From contig CAMWXM010000019.1 of assembly GCA_947178195.1 (NCBI GenBank), positions 1 through 19,615 on the forward strand: a stretch of 19,615 nt of DNA. Reading direction: 5' to 3'. Below are positions 12,122-19,551 of this stretch, piece after piece. The position numbers were made by a program, and so were the translations under genes. The notes under the pieces were generated by a model, which had not been told where the DNA came from, did no database searches, and saw only the letters and a list, made by a program, of their open reading frames with translations. Numbering within the stretch: the stretch's first letter is position 1; each line of letters starts with the position of its first letter. This DNA comes from an uncultured Ruminococcus sp. Its GTDB lineage: Bacteria > Bacillota > Clostridia > Oscillospirales > Ruminococcaceae.

Positions 12122-14458
12122 TTAAAACATATCATCATAGATTGAAGAGAACATTATATCAATTGAAACTATCTTACCGTTTTCATACATAATGCTTATA
12201 TAATTATATCCATTAGTATCATCAATTGAAGTAAATCCGTATCCTGATTCTTCCTTTTCAAGTTTACAGCCATATTTATCAACGATTTTCTGAATGTCAT
12301 CACCTACGCCAATACCATCAATTGTAAGCTTATATCCGGTGGTATAATCGCTAACGGAAATGCCGTAAATGTCACAGTCTTTACCAGCAACTTCCTTATC
12401 GGTAGGGTTATAGATCTTATATGATATACCGTTTTCGTCAGAATAAGCATATGAATATTCCTTTGCGCCGATTTTCTCATCGTCAAATTCAGCCTTATCT
12501 AAAACGCCGTCTATTTTACCCGGCAGCTTTATATCCTTTTCGTTAAGCTGGAATTTGATTTTGCTCATATCATACTCTACCGAATAATCATCATAATCGA
12601 CATTAAAGTCATCATCAAGGTCATTAGTCTGGTTTGAATCCAAAGCCGGATTTGAATCTAATTTGGAATCATCGAGAATATCAACATATTCCAAGCTACC
12701 AAAGGAACTTGAAATATCATTCAAGTCAAGTCCCATATCCGCAAGAGCCTTTTCATCAAGTCCGAATAACCCCTTATAAAGCTTCTTTAAAAATTCGGTA
12801 TAATCAACTTCCATGTCGTATTCGTCAGCATTTTCGTTTGAATAAACCTTTGCGTCTTTATTGAATACTGTTATTTTATCAGGAGCTTCATTGTTTGATT
12901 TTATTGTAAAGCTGCCAATCTTTGAGCCTCCATATGTGAAGTCAAATGCACATGTCTGCTCGCCGTCTTTTTCGTCAAAATTAAGAGTAAAATCGTCAAG
13001 TCCCAGTGCGCCAAGTCCAAGAGTCATTTCGCCCTTTACATATTTTTCGCCGCATTCAAAATCCTTAAAGGAAACGCCTAAAACATTTTCCTGACCATTT
13101 CCTGAAAGTGCCATACTGCCTGTGAACTTTCCTGCGCTTTCAGATACGTTTCCGTCAATAGAATATTTCTCTTTATTTACTTCGGCAAAAAGACTTACAC
13201 CGTAATCGTTTCCGTTCTCTGTACAGATATATCCGATAGAGTAATCGCCGTAGCCTTCGGCATTCTCAAAGCTTCTGCCCATAATTTCGCCTTTGCTGTT
13301 TACAAAAACGTTCATTACAGCATAAACTTCGCCGCCGTCCACTTTAAGTCCGCCGATACTCTTGTTTGCCTCTTCAAGAAGAGCAAGAAATTCTTCTTTT
13401 GAATAATCGCTGTTTTCTGCAACAAGATCAATTATTTTTTCTTCTTTTGGGAATTCTTTTAATATATCCTTGAGAATGGAGAAGAGCGTACCCTGATCAA
13501 AATTAACGATAAGCTTTGTGTATTCACAGCTTACGCCGTCCGCTTCACATTTTGAGTTCTTTTCCATTTTTACATTTCTGATATTATTTATAATAATATC
13601 AGAATATTTGTTGATAAGCTCCTCAAATTCAGCCTGGCTGAAAACGGGTTCTGTTTTTTCGCCGGAAGAAGTCTCCATTTTTTCAATGGCATCTGAAAGA
13701 TTTAATGTAAATTGATTGCTGCTGGATTCTGCCATTCCTTCTTCAAAACCCTGTTTAAAGGCAACTATTAAATCAAGACAAAGATATGATGAGGAAAGTT
13801 CGGGATACTGCAGGTATATCCTACCGTCCTTCATATAAACATTTGTAGTTAAAATCGACTCGCCGCCTGCGGATAATTCTGCATTTGAAATAGCATAGCC
13901 GTCTATGACAGCTGATTTTGTATTGACATCTATCTTTTCCGGCAAAGTGATTCCGGTCTCTGACAGCGTAACTCCTGCTTTTTCAGAAAGAAGCTTTTCA
14001 ATACCCTGCTGGTCAGGCTCAATCGTAATAAAAGTATTTCCGTGAGCGTTTTCAGGGTCAACTGCCTTGTCACTGTATAAAAAATCTGTAAAGGATTTCA
14101 GAGATTCTTCAGTATCCTGACTTTCTACCCATTGATAATATTCTTCGGGAGAATCCATAAGCATTTTAACGCTGTTTTTGACCTGTGGAATAAAAGCGTA
14201 AGCCCCTGCGCAGCAGCCGAAAAGAAGAATAACAATGGCAACGATTATCGCTATTATCTTAGTGGTATTTTTCTTTACTGTTTCAACACCGCCGACTATT
14301 TCCGGACCGTTCATGTTAGAAATTTCAGAAATATTTTCACTGATGTTTTCATTTGGACTGTCAACGGCAACTGCTGCCGATTCAACCGGCTCTGACGGTT
14401 CAACAGACTGATTTTCAGAAAAATTTTCCTGATTATTATTTTCGTTAAAATCTGACAT
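12122..14458 (-). CDS. Large single-pass membrane protein of unknown function
   Basis: I do not recognise this 778-residue protein. Residues 1-62 are hydrophilic and rich in Asn, Glu and Ser; 67-89 form one membrane helix with a CC pair; the remaining 690 residues are acidic, look soluble and are probably outside the cell. There is an Asp-rich, disordered linker at about 595-630. The last 140 residues (LPGKIDGV...NPTDKEV...CDIYGISV...VGDDIQKIVDKYG) resemble a C-terminal domain I know from many uncharacterised Clostridia lipoproteins, with the LP-G-..D, NPTD and vG-..-YG pattern. Repeated short motifs such as KVDGGEVYAVMNVFVNSKGE suggest a large beta-rich ectodomain. It is monocistronic, with a 17-spaced promoter, an AGGAGG at 14466-14471 and its own terminator. 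A cell-envelope or sensing role is only a guess. Confidence 0.7.
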   Translation of the reverse strand: MSDFNENNNQENFSENQSVEPSEPVESAAVAVDSPNENISENISEISNMNGPEIVGGVETVKKNTTKIIAIIVAIVILLFGCCAGAYAFIPQVKNSVKMLMDSPEEYYQWVESQDTEESLKSFTDFLYSDKAVDPENAHGNTFITIEPDQQGIEKLLSEKAGVTLSETGITLPEKIDVNTKSAVIDGYAISNAELSAGGESILTTNVYMKDGRIYLQYPELSSSYLCLDLIVAFKQGFEEGMAESSSNQFTLNLSDAIEKMETSSGEKTEPVFSQAEFEELINKYSDIIINNIRNVKMEKNSKCEADGVSCEYTKLIVNFDQGTLFSILKDILKEFPKEEKIIDLVAENSDYSKEEFLALLEEANKSIGGLKVDGGEVYAVMNVFVNSKGEIMGRSFENAEGYGDYSIGYICTENGNDYGVSLFAEVNKEKYSIDGNVSESAGKFTGSMALSGNGQENVLGVSFKDFECGEKYVKGEMTLGLGALGLDDFTLNFDEKDGEQTCAFDFTYGGSKIGSFTIKSNNEAPDKITVFNKDAKVYSNENADEYDMEVDYTEFLKKLYKGLFGLDEKALADMGLDLNDISSSFGSLEYVDILDDSKLDSNPALDSNQTNDLDDDFNVDYDDYSVEYDMSKIKFQLNEKDIKLPGKIDGVLDKAEFDDEKIGAKEYSYAYSDENGISYKIYNPTDKEVAGKDCDIYGISVSDYTTGYKLTIDGIGVGDDIQKIVDKYGCKLEKEESGYGFTSIDDTNGYNYISIMYENGKIVSIDIMFSSIYDDMF

Positions 14459-14506
14459 TATATTGCCTCCTATAAAATTATGTGTACATATACATTTACA
14501 TTATAC

Positions 14507-14535
14507 ATAATAGCAAACATTAAATAAAAAGTCAA
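14507..14535 (-). promoter_or_regulatory. Promoter of the 778-aa membrane protein gene
   Basis: On the minus strand TTGACT (14530-14535) and TATTAT (14507-14512) are 17 bases apart, each with five of six consensus matches. Transcription would start near 14500, about 40 bases before the ATG. Confidence 0.75.
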
Positions 14536-14606
14536 GGGATATTTTGTTTTTTCATATATTTGTATAAATGAACTGTATTTTTTAAACCGTTTAAGGGTAT
14601 AATAAC

Positions 14607-14662
14607 AAAGTAACACCGCACAAAATATATAAAATCCTTAATATTTTGTGCAGTATTGCTCT
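14607..14662. repeat. Dispersed palindromic repeat, copy F
   Basis: The 22-base arms (14607-14628 and 14641-14662) share 18 of 22 positions when one is reverse-complemented. The left arm reads AAAGTAACACCGCACAAAAT and the right arm ends in TTTTGTGCAGTATTGCT. The loop (14629-14640) differs from that of B and C. It lies in the divergent gap between the 778-aa protein gene and the DUF1540 gene, so it is not at a transcript end here; it is in front of the DUF1540 gene, 43 bases from its start codon. Confidence 0.86.
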
Positions 14663-14705
14663 GATTCTCATTAACGAGAAAATACTATTGAAAAAGGTGA
14701 AAAAA

Positions 14706-14885
14706 ATGGATAAGAAGAAAAACTGTAACATTCACTGCACAGTAAAGCAATGTGCAAACAATTTGGAAACAGAAGATTTCTGCACCCTCGACATGATAAG
14801 AGTAGGTACTCATGAAAGCAATCCGACAGTTCCGGAATGCACAGACTGTAACTCATTTGTAAAGCGTTCTGACTGCTGCCATTAA
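14706..14885 (+). CDS. DUF1540-type small cysteine-rich protein
   Basis: This 59-residue protein has the DUF1540 pattern CxVxxCxxN...C...IxVG...C, seen here as HCTVKQCANN (11-20), FCTLDMIRVG (26-35) and ECTDCNSFV near the C terminus, ending in a DCCH tail. Eight or so cysteines in so short a protein suggest metal binding. DUF1540 proteins are common in spore formers and their role is not established. I chose the ATG at 14706 because AAAGGTG at 14693-14699 lies seven bases upstream and homologues begin close to the first Cys motif; a longer frame from 14646 would add 20 atypical residues that overlap repeat copy F. The gene is followed by a strong terminator and looks monocistronic. No clear promoter was found upstream. 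Confidence 0.82.
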   Translation: MDKKKNCNIHCTVKQCANNLETEDFCTLDMIRVGTHESNPTVPECTDCNSFVKRSDCCH

Positions 14886-14892
14886 TCTGAAA

Positions 14893-14922
14893 AAAACGGG
14901 GCTGTGAAAACAGCTCCGTTTT
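14893..14922. terminator. Bidirectional terminator between DUF1540 and the 315-aa membrane protein gene
   Basis: A 12-base-pair stem with one G-T position (AAAACGGGGCTG with CAGCTCCGTTTT, 14893-14904 and 14911-14922) has a TGAAAA loop and is flanked by A residues on the left and TTTTG on the right. It can end transcription from both convergent genes. Confidence 0.88.
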
Positions 14923-14930
14923 GTAATTTC

Positions 14931-15878
14931 TTAAATATCTTCAAGGTCGGTAACCTTTTTGCTTTGAGAGGATACACGAGAGATGAGGGCACGGAAAACG
15001 CCGAAAACGCCTAATCCTGCAAAGATAATACCAATAATAAGATTTACGACAACATCTGTTCTGTAGTCAGGAACATTATTCCATAATTCTTTTATCAATA
15101 GTGGAATATCGCTCAGCTCTCCATATATTTTTCCATTTAAAATATAGTAGCCTAACTGGAAAGCGTCTCCCAGGAACTGTCCCAATACAACGCACAGAAT
15201 GGTAATGACTGCAAAAATAGGAATTACAGATTTTTTTAATTTTCCGCCGAACACCTCATAGCCCTTTACAACCATAAATCCTATCAATGCTCCCAGCCAT
15301 GCCACAAAATATCCGAGAGCATAAACGATAGCCCAAGGAATCGTACCGATTATGCCAAAAAGTACCGAGCCTAATATTCCCAGACCTGCATTGGATTTCA
15401 TTTCAGTCATTTCCGTTTCGGTTTCTTTCATATCGTTTAAAATTTCTTCGGCACAGCCTCCGTGAAGCTTTACGGCATAACCATACATAAGCTTTGTTAC
15501 CGCTGTAGAATCCATCTGATTCTGGCAATGAGGACATATATCAGCGCCACTTACTCCCCATTCTTTAAATAAAGGAAGTGCCTCCTCTGTGAATGCTTCA
15601 ACACGCTTCATTGTACCGATAGTATCAACAAAGGTTATAAGAATACACTTTGAGTTAATCTCAATTGCGCTTAATCTGTACTTCTTTTTCAGGTTATCCA
15701 TTTCTGCTGTAATACGTGAAGCAGCCTCCTGACTTACATATGTAGAAAGATATATGGACTTATAGCCTGAGCCGTCAGATAAGGTCGCAATAAACCCGTT
15801 GAGATTCCCATAGCAAAAACCTTTTCCCAGTTTAAGACCCTTTCCGAGTCCGAATTTTTTTAAACCTGAACTTATCAT
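14931..15878 (-). CDS. Membrane protein with CxxC/HxxC motif, unknown function
   Basis: I do not recognise this 315-residue protein. Residues 1-110 look soluble and mixed alpha/beta, with a Gly- and Lys-rich start. C115-P-H-C118 together with H139-G-G-C142 form a likely zinc site. A charged Glu/Met-rich stretch (143-161) precedes four predicted membrane segments at about 165-183, 185-204, 218-240 and 275-297, with a soluble loop of 35 residues before the last one and a short cytoplasmic tail. The ATG at 15878 was chosen because GGAGGT at 15886-15891 is seven bases upstream; an in-frame ATG at 15908 has no ribosome binding site. A perfect-consensus promoter (15964-15992) drives it and a bidirectional terminator follows, so it is monocistronic. 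The zinc site between a cytosolic domain and the membrane suggests sensing or recruitment, but this is a guess. Confidence 0.7.
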   Translation of the reverse strand: MISSGLKKFGLGKGLKLGKGFCYGNLNGFIATLSDGSGYKSIYLSTYVSQEAASRITAEMDNLKKKYRLSAIEINSKCILITFVDTIGTMKRVEAFTEEALPLFKEWGVSGADICPHCQNQMDSTAVTKLMYGYAVKLHGGCAEEILNDMKETETEMTEMKSNAGLGILGSVLFGIIGTIPWAIVYALGYFVAWLGALIGFMVVKGYEVFGGKLKKSVIPIFAVITILCVVLGQFLGDAFQLGYYILNGKIYGELSDIPLLIKELWNNVPDYRTDVVVNLIIGIIFAGLGVFGVFRALISRVSSQSKKVTDLEDI

Positions 15879-15963
15879 CTGTATTACCTCCGTTTGATCT
15901 GGGAGCAAGGGCTATACTTGCATGATACCGCCCAATATCCCTATAAAATTCTCTATATTAAGC

Positions 15964-15992
15964 ATTATATCACTCCTGCTCTTTTTTGTCAA
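15964..15992 (-). promoter_or_regulatory. Consensus sigma-A promoter of the 315-aa membrane protein gene
   Basis: On the minus strand TTGACA (15987-15992) and TATAAT (15964-15969) match the consensus at all 12 positions and are 17 bases apart. The start would be near 15957, with a leader of about 80 bases. So strong a promoter suggests steady or tightly repressed expression; no operator was recognised. Confidence 0.88.
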
Positions 15993-16113
15993 ATAATATC
16001 GAATGCTATTTTGTAATACAGCAAAAATCGCATGGCAATACCATACAAAAATCGTACAGTATCACTTTAAAAGTCAGCTTTTCTGCGAGGCAGTATTTTT
16101 TTTTCGAAATCTA
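15993..16113. other. Divergent gap between the 315-aa protein gene and secG
   Basis: The 366 bases from 15879 to 16244 hold no gene. They contain the leader and consensus promoter of the minus-strand gene, repeat copy G (16032-16070), the secG promoter (16114-16142), repeat copy H (16162-16222) and the secG ribosome binding site. The stretch listed here has only copy G and AT-rich DNA; I see nothing else in it. Confidence 0.6.
16032..16070. repeat. Degenerate palindromic repeat, copy G
   Basis: The left part ATGGCAATACCATACAAAA and the right part ATCGTACAGTATCACTTTAA still show the family pattern (GGCAATACC-TACAAA, loop, GTAC-GTAT-CTTTAA) but with several unpaired positions. It lies between the two divergent promoters and could no longer form as stable a hairpin as the other copies. 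Confidence 0.65.
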
Positions 16114-16142
16114 TTGCTTTTTCTGATTTAGTGTGATATAAT
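16114..16142 (+). promoter_or_regulatory. Promoter of secG-rnr
   Basis: TTGCTT (16114-16119) and TATAAT (16137-16142) are 17 bases apart, and a TGTG just upstream of the -10 box gives an extended -10 flavour. The start would be near 16149, giving a leader of about 95 bases that includes repeat copy H. Confidence 0.75.
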
Positions 16143-16161
16143 TAGATTGAAATATTTTTTT

Positions 16162-16222
16162 CAGGTAATGCTATACAAAGCTTTTGTGTCATATACGGCA
16201 GCAATACGTTGGTATTACCTTA
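16162..16222. repeat. Degenerate palindromic repeat, copy H, in the secG leader
   Basis: The outer arms CAGGTAATGCTATAC (16162-16176) and GTTGGTATTACCTTA (16208-16222) are related to each other and to the family core. The interior also has ACAAAG and CTTTTGTGT, which can pair. It would form a branched or long hairpin in the secG 5' leader, ending seven bases before the GGAGGA ribosome binding site. Confidence 0.6.
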
Positions 16223-16244
16223 ATAATCTGGAGGAAGAAAAGAA

Positions 16245-16502
16245 ATGAGTGTACTTGAAATTATCGGCGGCGTGGTACTGATAGTGACCTGCTTGCTCGC
16301 TATTATTCTTTGCCTTTTGCAGGATTCAAAGCAACAGCAGAATATGACATCAGCCATTACAGGCGGAGCAAACGATTCCTTTTATGAACAGAACGAAGGA
16401 AGAACAAAGGAAGCTATTTTCAGAAAAATAACAAGAACTCTTCTTATTATTTTCTTTGTTCTTACTATTGCTATCAACCTTTATGCCGGATTCAAAAAAT
16501 AA
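16245..16502 (+). CDS. secG: Protein translocase subunit SecG
   Basis: This 85-residue protein is the SecG subunit of the SecYEG channel that moves proteins across or into the cytoplasmic membrane. It has two membrane helices (about 4-25 and 61-82) joined by a polar loop. The sequence LLQDSKQQQNMTSAITGGANDSFYEQN (24-50) matches the conserved SecG loop, including the LLQ-S and G-N pattern. The ATG at 16245 follows GGAGGA at 16230-16235. The gene has a clear promoter and sits directly in front of rnr, the usual order in Firmicutes (secG-rnr-smpB). A terminator-like hairpin separates it from rnr. Confidence 0.92.
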   Translation: MSVLEIIGGVVLIVTCLLAIILCLLQDSKQQQNMTSAITGGANDSFYEQNEGRTKEAIFRKITRTLLIIFFVLTIAINLYAGFKK

Positions 16503-16523
16503 TTTTATGAATCTGCCTTAGAG

Positions 16524-16564
16524 CCTTGTGACAGTTTTAAAGCTGTTCACAAGGTCTATTTTTT
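16524..16564 (+). terminator. Terminator or attenuator between secG and rnr
   Basis: CCTTGTGACAG (16524-16534) pairs with CTGTTCACAAGG (16543-16554) with one bulged base, an eight-base loop, and TCTATTTTTT right after the stem. It looks like a working intrinsic terminator 21 bases after secG. Because rnr begins only 20 bases beyond the T tract and has no visible promoter of its own, it is likely to let part of the transcripts read through. Confidence 0.82.
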
Positions 16565-16583
16565 AAAAAGAGGAATTAAAAAT

Positions 16584-18752
16584 ATGGCAAAAAACAAAAA
16601 AAAACATAATCACAGCGGCAATGATAAAAGAAAATTTGCCGGAAATAAATTTTCGGTTGAGGACTATAAAACAAGAATAGAAATTTTTGTAAGAAAAAAC
16701 GGAAGAAAACCAGTTTCCCATAAAGATCTTGCCGCAAAATGCCGCAGCAGCAGAGGGAATGAAAAAAATTATAAGCTTGCGCTGAATGAACTGATACAGG
16801 ACGGCGTTATCTTTGAGCGCAGACGTGGATTTGTCATGTGCGAGCTTATCGGTCTCTTTAAGGCAGAGGTGCTGCGCCTTAACCGTACATTCGGGTTTAT
16901 AAAGAGAACCGACAGTGAAGAGGAAATTTTTGTTCCGGGGAAATTTTTGTGCGGAGCTATGCCAGGAGACATAGTCCTTGCGCATTATATTCAGTCACGT
17001 TCGGATAAGCCGGAAGGGGAAGTCGTTGATATCCTGAAACCTGCCGATGCAAAACTTACCGGAATTATAATAGAAGAGAATGGCGAGCAGCTTTTTCTTG
17101 GTGATACCATGTCAAAAACTCCTGTCAGAATTGAAAAAAGCGATATACAATATAAAAACGGCGATAAAGTCATGGCTGTGCTTTGCCGTGCAGGAACACG
17201 CCACAAAGACCACAGAGTAAAAATTATTTTTTGCTTCGGAGATTCTCAGAGCGCACAATGCTGCGCAGAATCAGTGCTTGCAGTAAACGGCATAGAAGTA
17301 GATTTTCCGGAGGAAGTCAAAAGAGAAGCTATCAGGATAAAGGCTGCCGGAGTATGGCCGGACGATTATAAAAACAGGCTTGATCTCAGAAATATTCCGA
17401 TTTTTACTATTGACAGCGCAGAATCTAAGGATCTTGATGATGCGGTTTCACTAGAACGCACAGAAAATGGATATCGTCTGGGAGTGCATATTGCCGACGT
17501 GTCTCATTATGTCAAGGGAAACAGCCCTCTTGATAAAGAAGCTCTTGAAAGAGGTACGAGCATTTATTATGCCGACAAGGTCATACCTATGCTGCCGAAG
17601 GAATTGTCAAATGGGATATGCTCACTGAACCCAAACGAGGACAGGCTGACATTTTCAGCAATAATGAATATCTCCGGCGATGGACATCTAAAAGACTTTA
17701 AATTTGAAAAATCGGTTATCCGTTCAAGAGTAAAGGGAATTTACTCTGAAGTAAATGCTATTCTGGATAACAGCGCTTCGGAGGAAATTCTGGAAAAATA
17801 TTCTGAATTGATACCTGCAATAAAGCTTATGAACGAGCTTGCTGACATCAGGATAAGCAACAGAAAAAAACGTGGCGCACCGGAAATCGAAACATCGGAA
17901 AGCAAAATAATTTTAAACGAAGATAAAATATGTGTCGATATAATGCCTAGAACCAGAGGTAAATCGGAAATGATAATCGAGGAATTTATGCTGCTTGCAA
18001 ATGAATCTGCTGCAAAGCTGGCGGTAGAAAAGGAAATTCCTTTTGTTTACAGAACTCATGAAGAGCCTGCGCCTGAAAAAATTGAAACGCTGAAGGACGG
18101 TCTGAGACGGCTGAATGTTGAAGTACCGGTTTTCAGCTCGGTAAAACCGGCTCATCTTGCTGAGATACTTGAAAATGCCAAGGAAAAAGACTGCTGTCCT
18201 GTTGTAAACAGCATGGTTCTTCGCTCAATGGCAAAGGCAAAATATCAGACCGAGCCTATAGGTCATTTTGGGCTCGCACTTGACGATTATTCACATTTTA
18301 CATCTCCTATCAGGCGTTATCCCGACCTTGCTATCCACAGGATATTATCCGACGTTATTGATAACGCCGACAGCCAATGGCTGGAAAAGAGATACAGTGG
18401 TTTTGCCCAGAAAGCGTCGGAGCATTCGACTGCAAGAGAAATAAGAGCTATGAAGATAGAGCGTGATTGCGAGGACTGCTATAAAGCAGAATATATGTGC
18501 AATCATATCGGAGATGAATTTGACGGTATTATATCCAGCGTAACAGAATTTGGATTTTATGTGGAACTGGAAAATACTGTTGAGGGATTGGTTCATATAA
18601 ATTCGCTTCCCGAAGGCTTTTACAGCTATGACGGGTATTTCGCCATAAAGGACGAATACAGCGACAGAAGCTTCTGCGCAGGCGATAGAGTGAAAATAAT
18701 ATGCGCTAAAGCTGATGTGAACAGTGGAAAAATAGATTTTGAACTGGCATGA
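16584..18752 (+). CDS. rnr: Ribonuclease R
   Basis: RNase R is a processive 3'-to-5' exoribonuclease that degrades structured RNA and takes part in RNA quality control with tmRNA and SmpB. The 722 residues show a Lys-rich N terminus, a winged-helix region (about 25-85), two cold-shock-type OB domains (about 90-225), the RNB catalytic domain with the Asp cluster D277, D283, D285 and D286 in TIDSAESKDLDDAVSL, and one C-terminal S1 domain (about 635-722, EFDGIISSVTEFGFYVELE). The spacing of the four Asp residues equals that of E. coli D272, D278, D280 and D281. The long basic tail of some family members is missing, which makes it shorter than the Bacillus protein. AGAGGA precedes the ATG. A lipoprotein gene follows after 13 bases where smpB is often found. 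Confidence 0.96.
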   Translation: MAKNKKKHNHSGNDKRKFAGNKFSVEDYKTRIEIFVRKNGRKPVSHKDLAAKCRSSRGNEKNYKLALNELIQDGVIFERRRGFVMCELIGLFKAEVLRLNRTFGFIKRTDSEEEIFVPGKFLCGAMPGDIVLAHYIQSRSDKPEGEVVDILKPADAKLTGIIIEENGEQLFLGDTMSKTPVRIEKSDIQYKNGDKVMAVLCRAGTRHKDHRVKIIFCFGDSQSAQCCAESVLAVNGIEVDFPEEVKREAIRIKAAGVWPDDYKNRLDLRNIPIFTIDSAESKDLDDAVSLERTENGYRLGVHIADVSHYVKGNSPLDKEALERGTSIYYADKVIPMLPKELSNGICSLNPNEDRLTFSAIMNISGDGHLKDFKFEKSVIRSRVKGIYSEVNAILDNSASEEILEKYSELIPAIKLMNELADIRISNRKKRGAPEIETSESKIILNEDKICVDIMPRTRGKSEMIIEEFMLLANESAAKLAVEKEIPFVYRTHEEPAPEKIETLKDGLRRLNVEVPVFSSVKPAHLAEILENAKEKDCCPVVNSMVLRSMAKAKYQTEPIGHFGLALDDYSHFTSPIRRYPDLAIHRILSDVIDNADSQWLEKRYSGFAQKASEHSTAREIRAMKIERDCEDCYKAEYMCNHIGDEFDGIISSVTEFGFYVELENTVEGLVHINSLPEGFYSYDGYFAIKDEYSDRSFCAGDRVKIICAKADVNSGKIDFELA

Positions 18753-18765
18753 CAAGGAGAATAAA

Positions 18766-19533
18766 ATGAAAAAAACATTAACTATTTTAATGACTGCTAT
18801 TTTTTGTACCGCATTTTTATCAGGCTGTGATGAGGAAACAGACGATGTTAAAAATGCTAAACAGGCAAATCCGGCATCGACAGAAATCAGTGATGTGAAG
18901 GAAACAAACGATATTCAGAATGTTTCGGATAATATCCCTGAAGCCGAAAAGGAAAATTCTGAAGCTTCGGGAAACCCCAACAATAACAACAGCTCTGTAG
19001 ATTATGTATCAGATGAAGCCGACAACAGCTCGGCAGATGCCACAGAAGCAGCCGACTCCGTCACAGGTGGCAGCTACAGCAACGAAAGCGGAGATATTAC
19101 GGAAACGGCAGTAAAACTTCATGAAAAAAGCTGTGAAATTCAATGGATGTATCTGGTGGATTGTCCTTATCAGCTGGATTATGACGATATGTCGGAAAAC
19201 GGTGCTGTCAGGGTGAACGATGTGGATTCTCTGTCGGAAATAATCAGCAAATATTGTGAAGTTTTTGTCAGCGAAGCTCCTGAGCTTTCGGAAAAATATT
19301 TTGAAAAGGACGGCAAATTATATTGCTATGACGGTGGAAGAGGCGCAAATATTTACTATAAGGGAACGGAACTTATTTTTGTTTCAGAAGACGAAAATAA
19401 AGCTTCCTTTACAGCCGTTTCACATTATGCTGACCCTGAAACAGGCGAACCTATGGATAACAGAGCTTATGATTTTGAGATGGTGAAAATCGACGGCGTG
19501 TGGAAAACATCAGTTTTTACACTTCCATACTAA
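18766..19533 (+). CDS. Putative lipoprotein with low-complexity linker
   Basis: This 255-residue protein starts with a lipoprotein signal peptide: a KK-charged N terminus, a hydrophobic stretch and the lipobox LSGC with Cys21 as the expected lipidated residue. Residues 22 to about 120 are a disordered linker rich in Asp, Glu, Asn, Ser and Ala. The remaining 130 residues look folded, with IISKYCEVFVSEAP, DGKLYCYDGGRGANIYYKG and the ending YDFEMVKIDGVWKTSVF. That ending is of the kind seen in IseA-like peptidoglycan endopeptidase inhibitors and other small Firmicutes lipoproteins, but this is only a weak resemblance. I chose the ATG at 18766 because AAGGAGA at 18754-18760 is five bases upstream and gives a proper signal peptide; the longer frame from 18739 overlaps the rnr end. 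It lies 13 bases after rnr and is likely cotranscribed. Confidence 0.8.
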   Translation: MKKTLTILMTAIFCTAFLSGCDEETDDVKNAKQANPASTEISDVKETNDIQNVSDNIPEAEKENSEASGNPNNNNSSVDYVSDEADNSSADATEAADSVTGGSYSNESGDITETAVKLHEKSCEIQWMYLVDCPYQLDYDDMSENGAVRVNDVDSLSEIISKYCEVFVSEAPELSEKYFEKDGKLYCYDGGRGANIYYKGTELIFVSEDENKASFTAVSHYADPETGEPMDNRAYDFEMVKIDGVWKTSVFTLPY

Positions 19534-19551
19534 TATGGCTTAGGACAATAC

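Noticed and set aside
15912..15965. Possible 17-codon leader peptide (MLNIENFIGILGGIMQV) before the 315-aa protein gene
   Set aside because: Its ATG falls within the -10 box region, upstream of the expected transcription start, and it has no ribosome binding site.
16563..16985. 140-codon open frame on the minus strand opposite the start of rnr
   Set aside because: It is fully covered by the N-terminal region of RNase R, which has clear domains on the plus strand; no start signal or promoter supports it.
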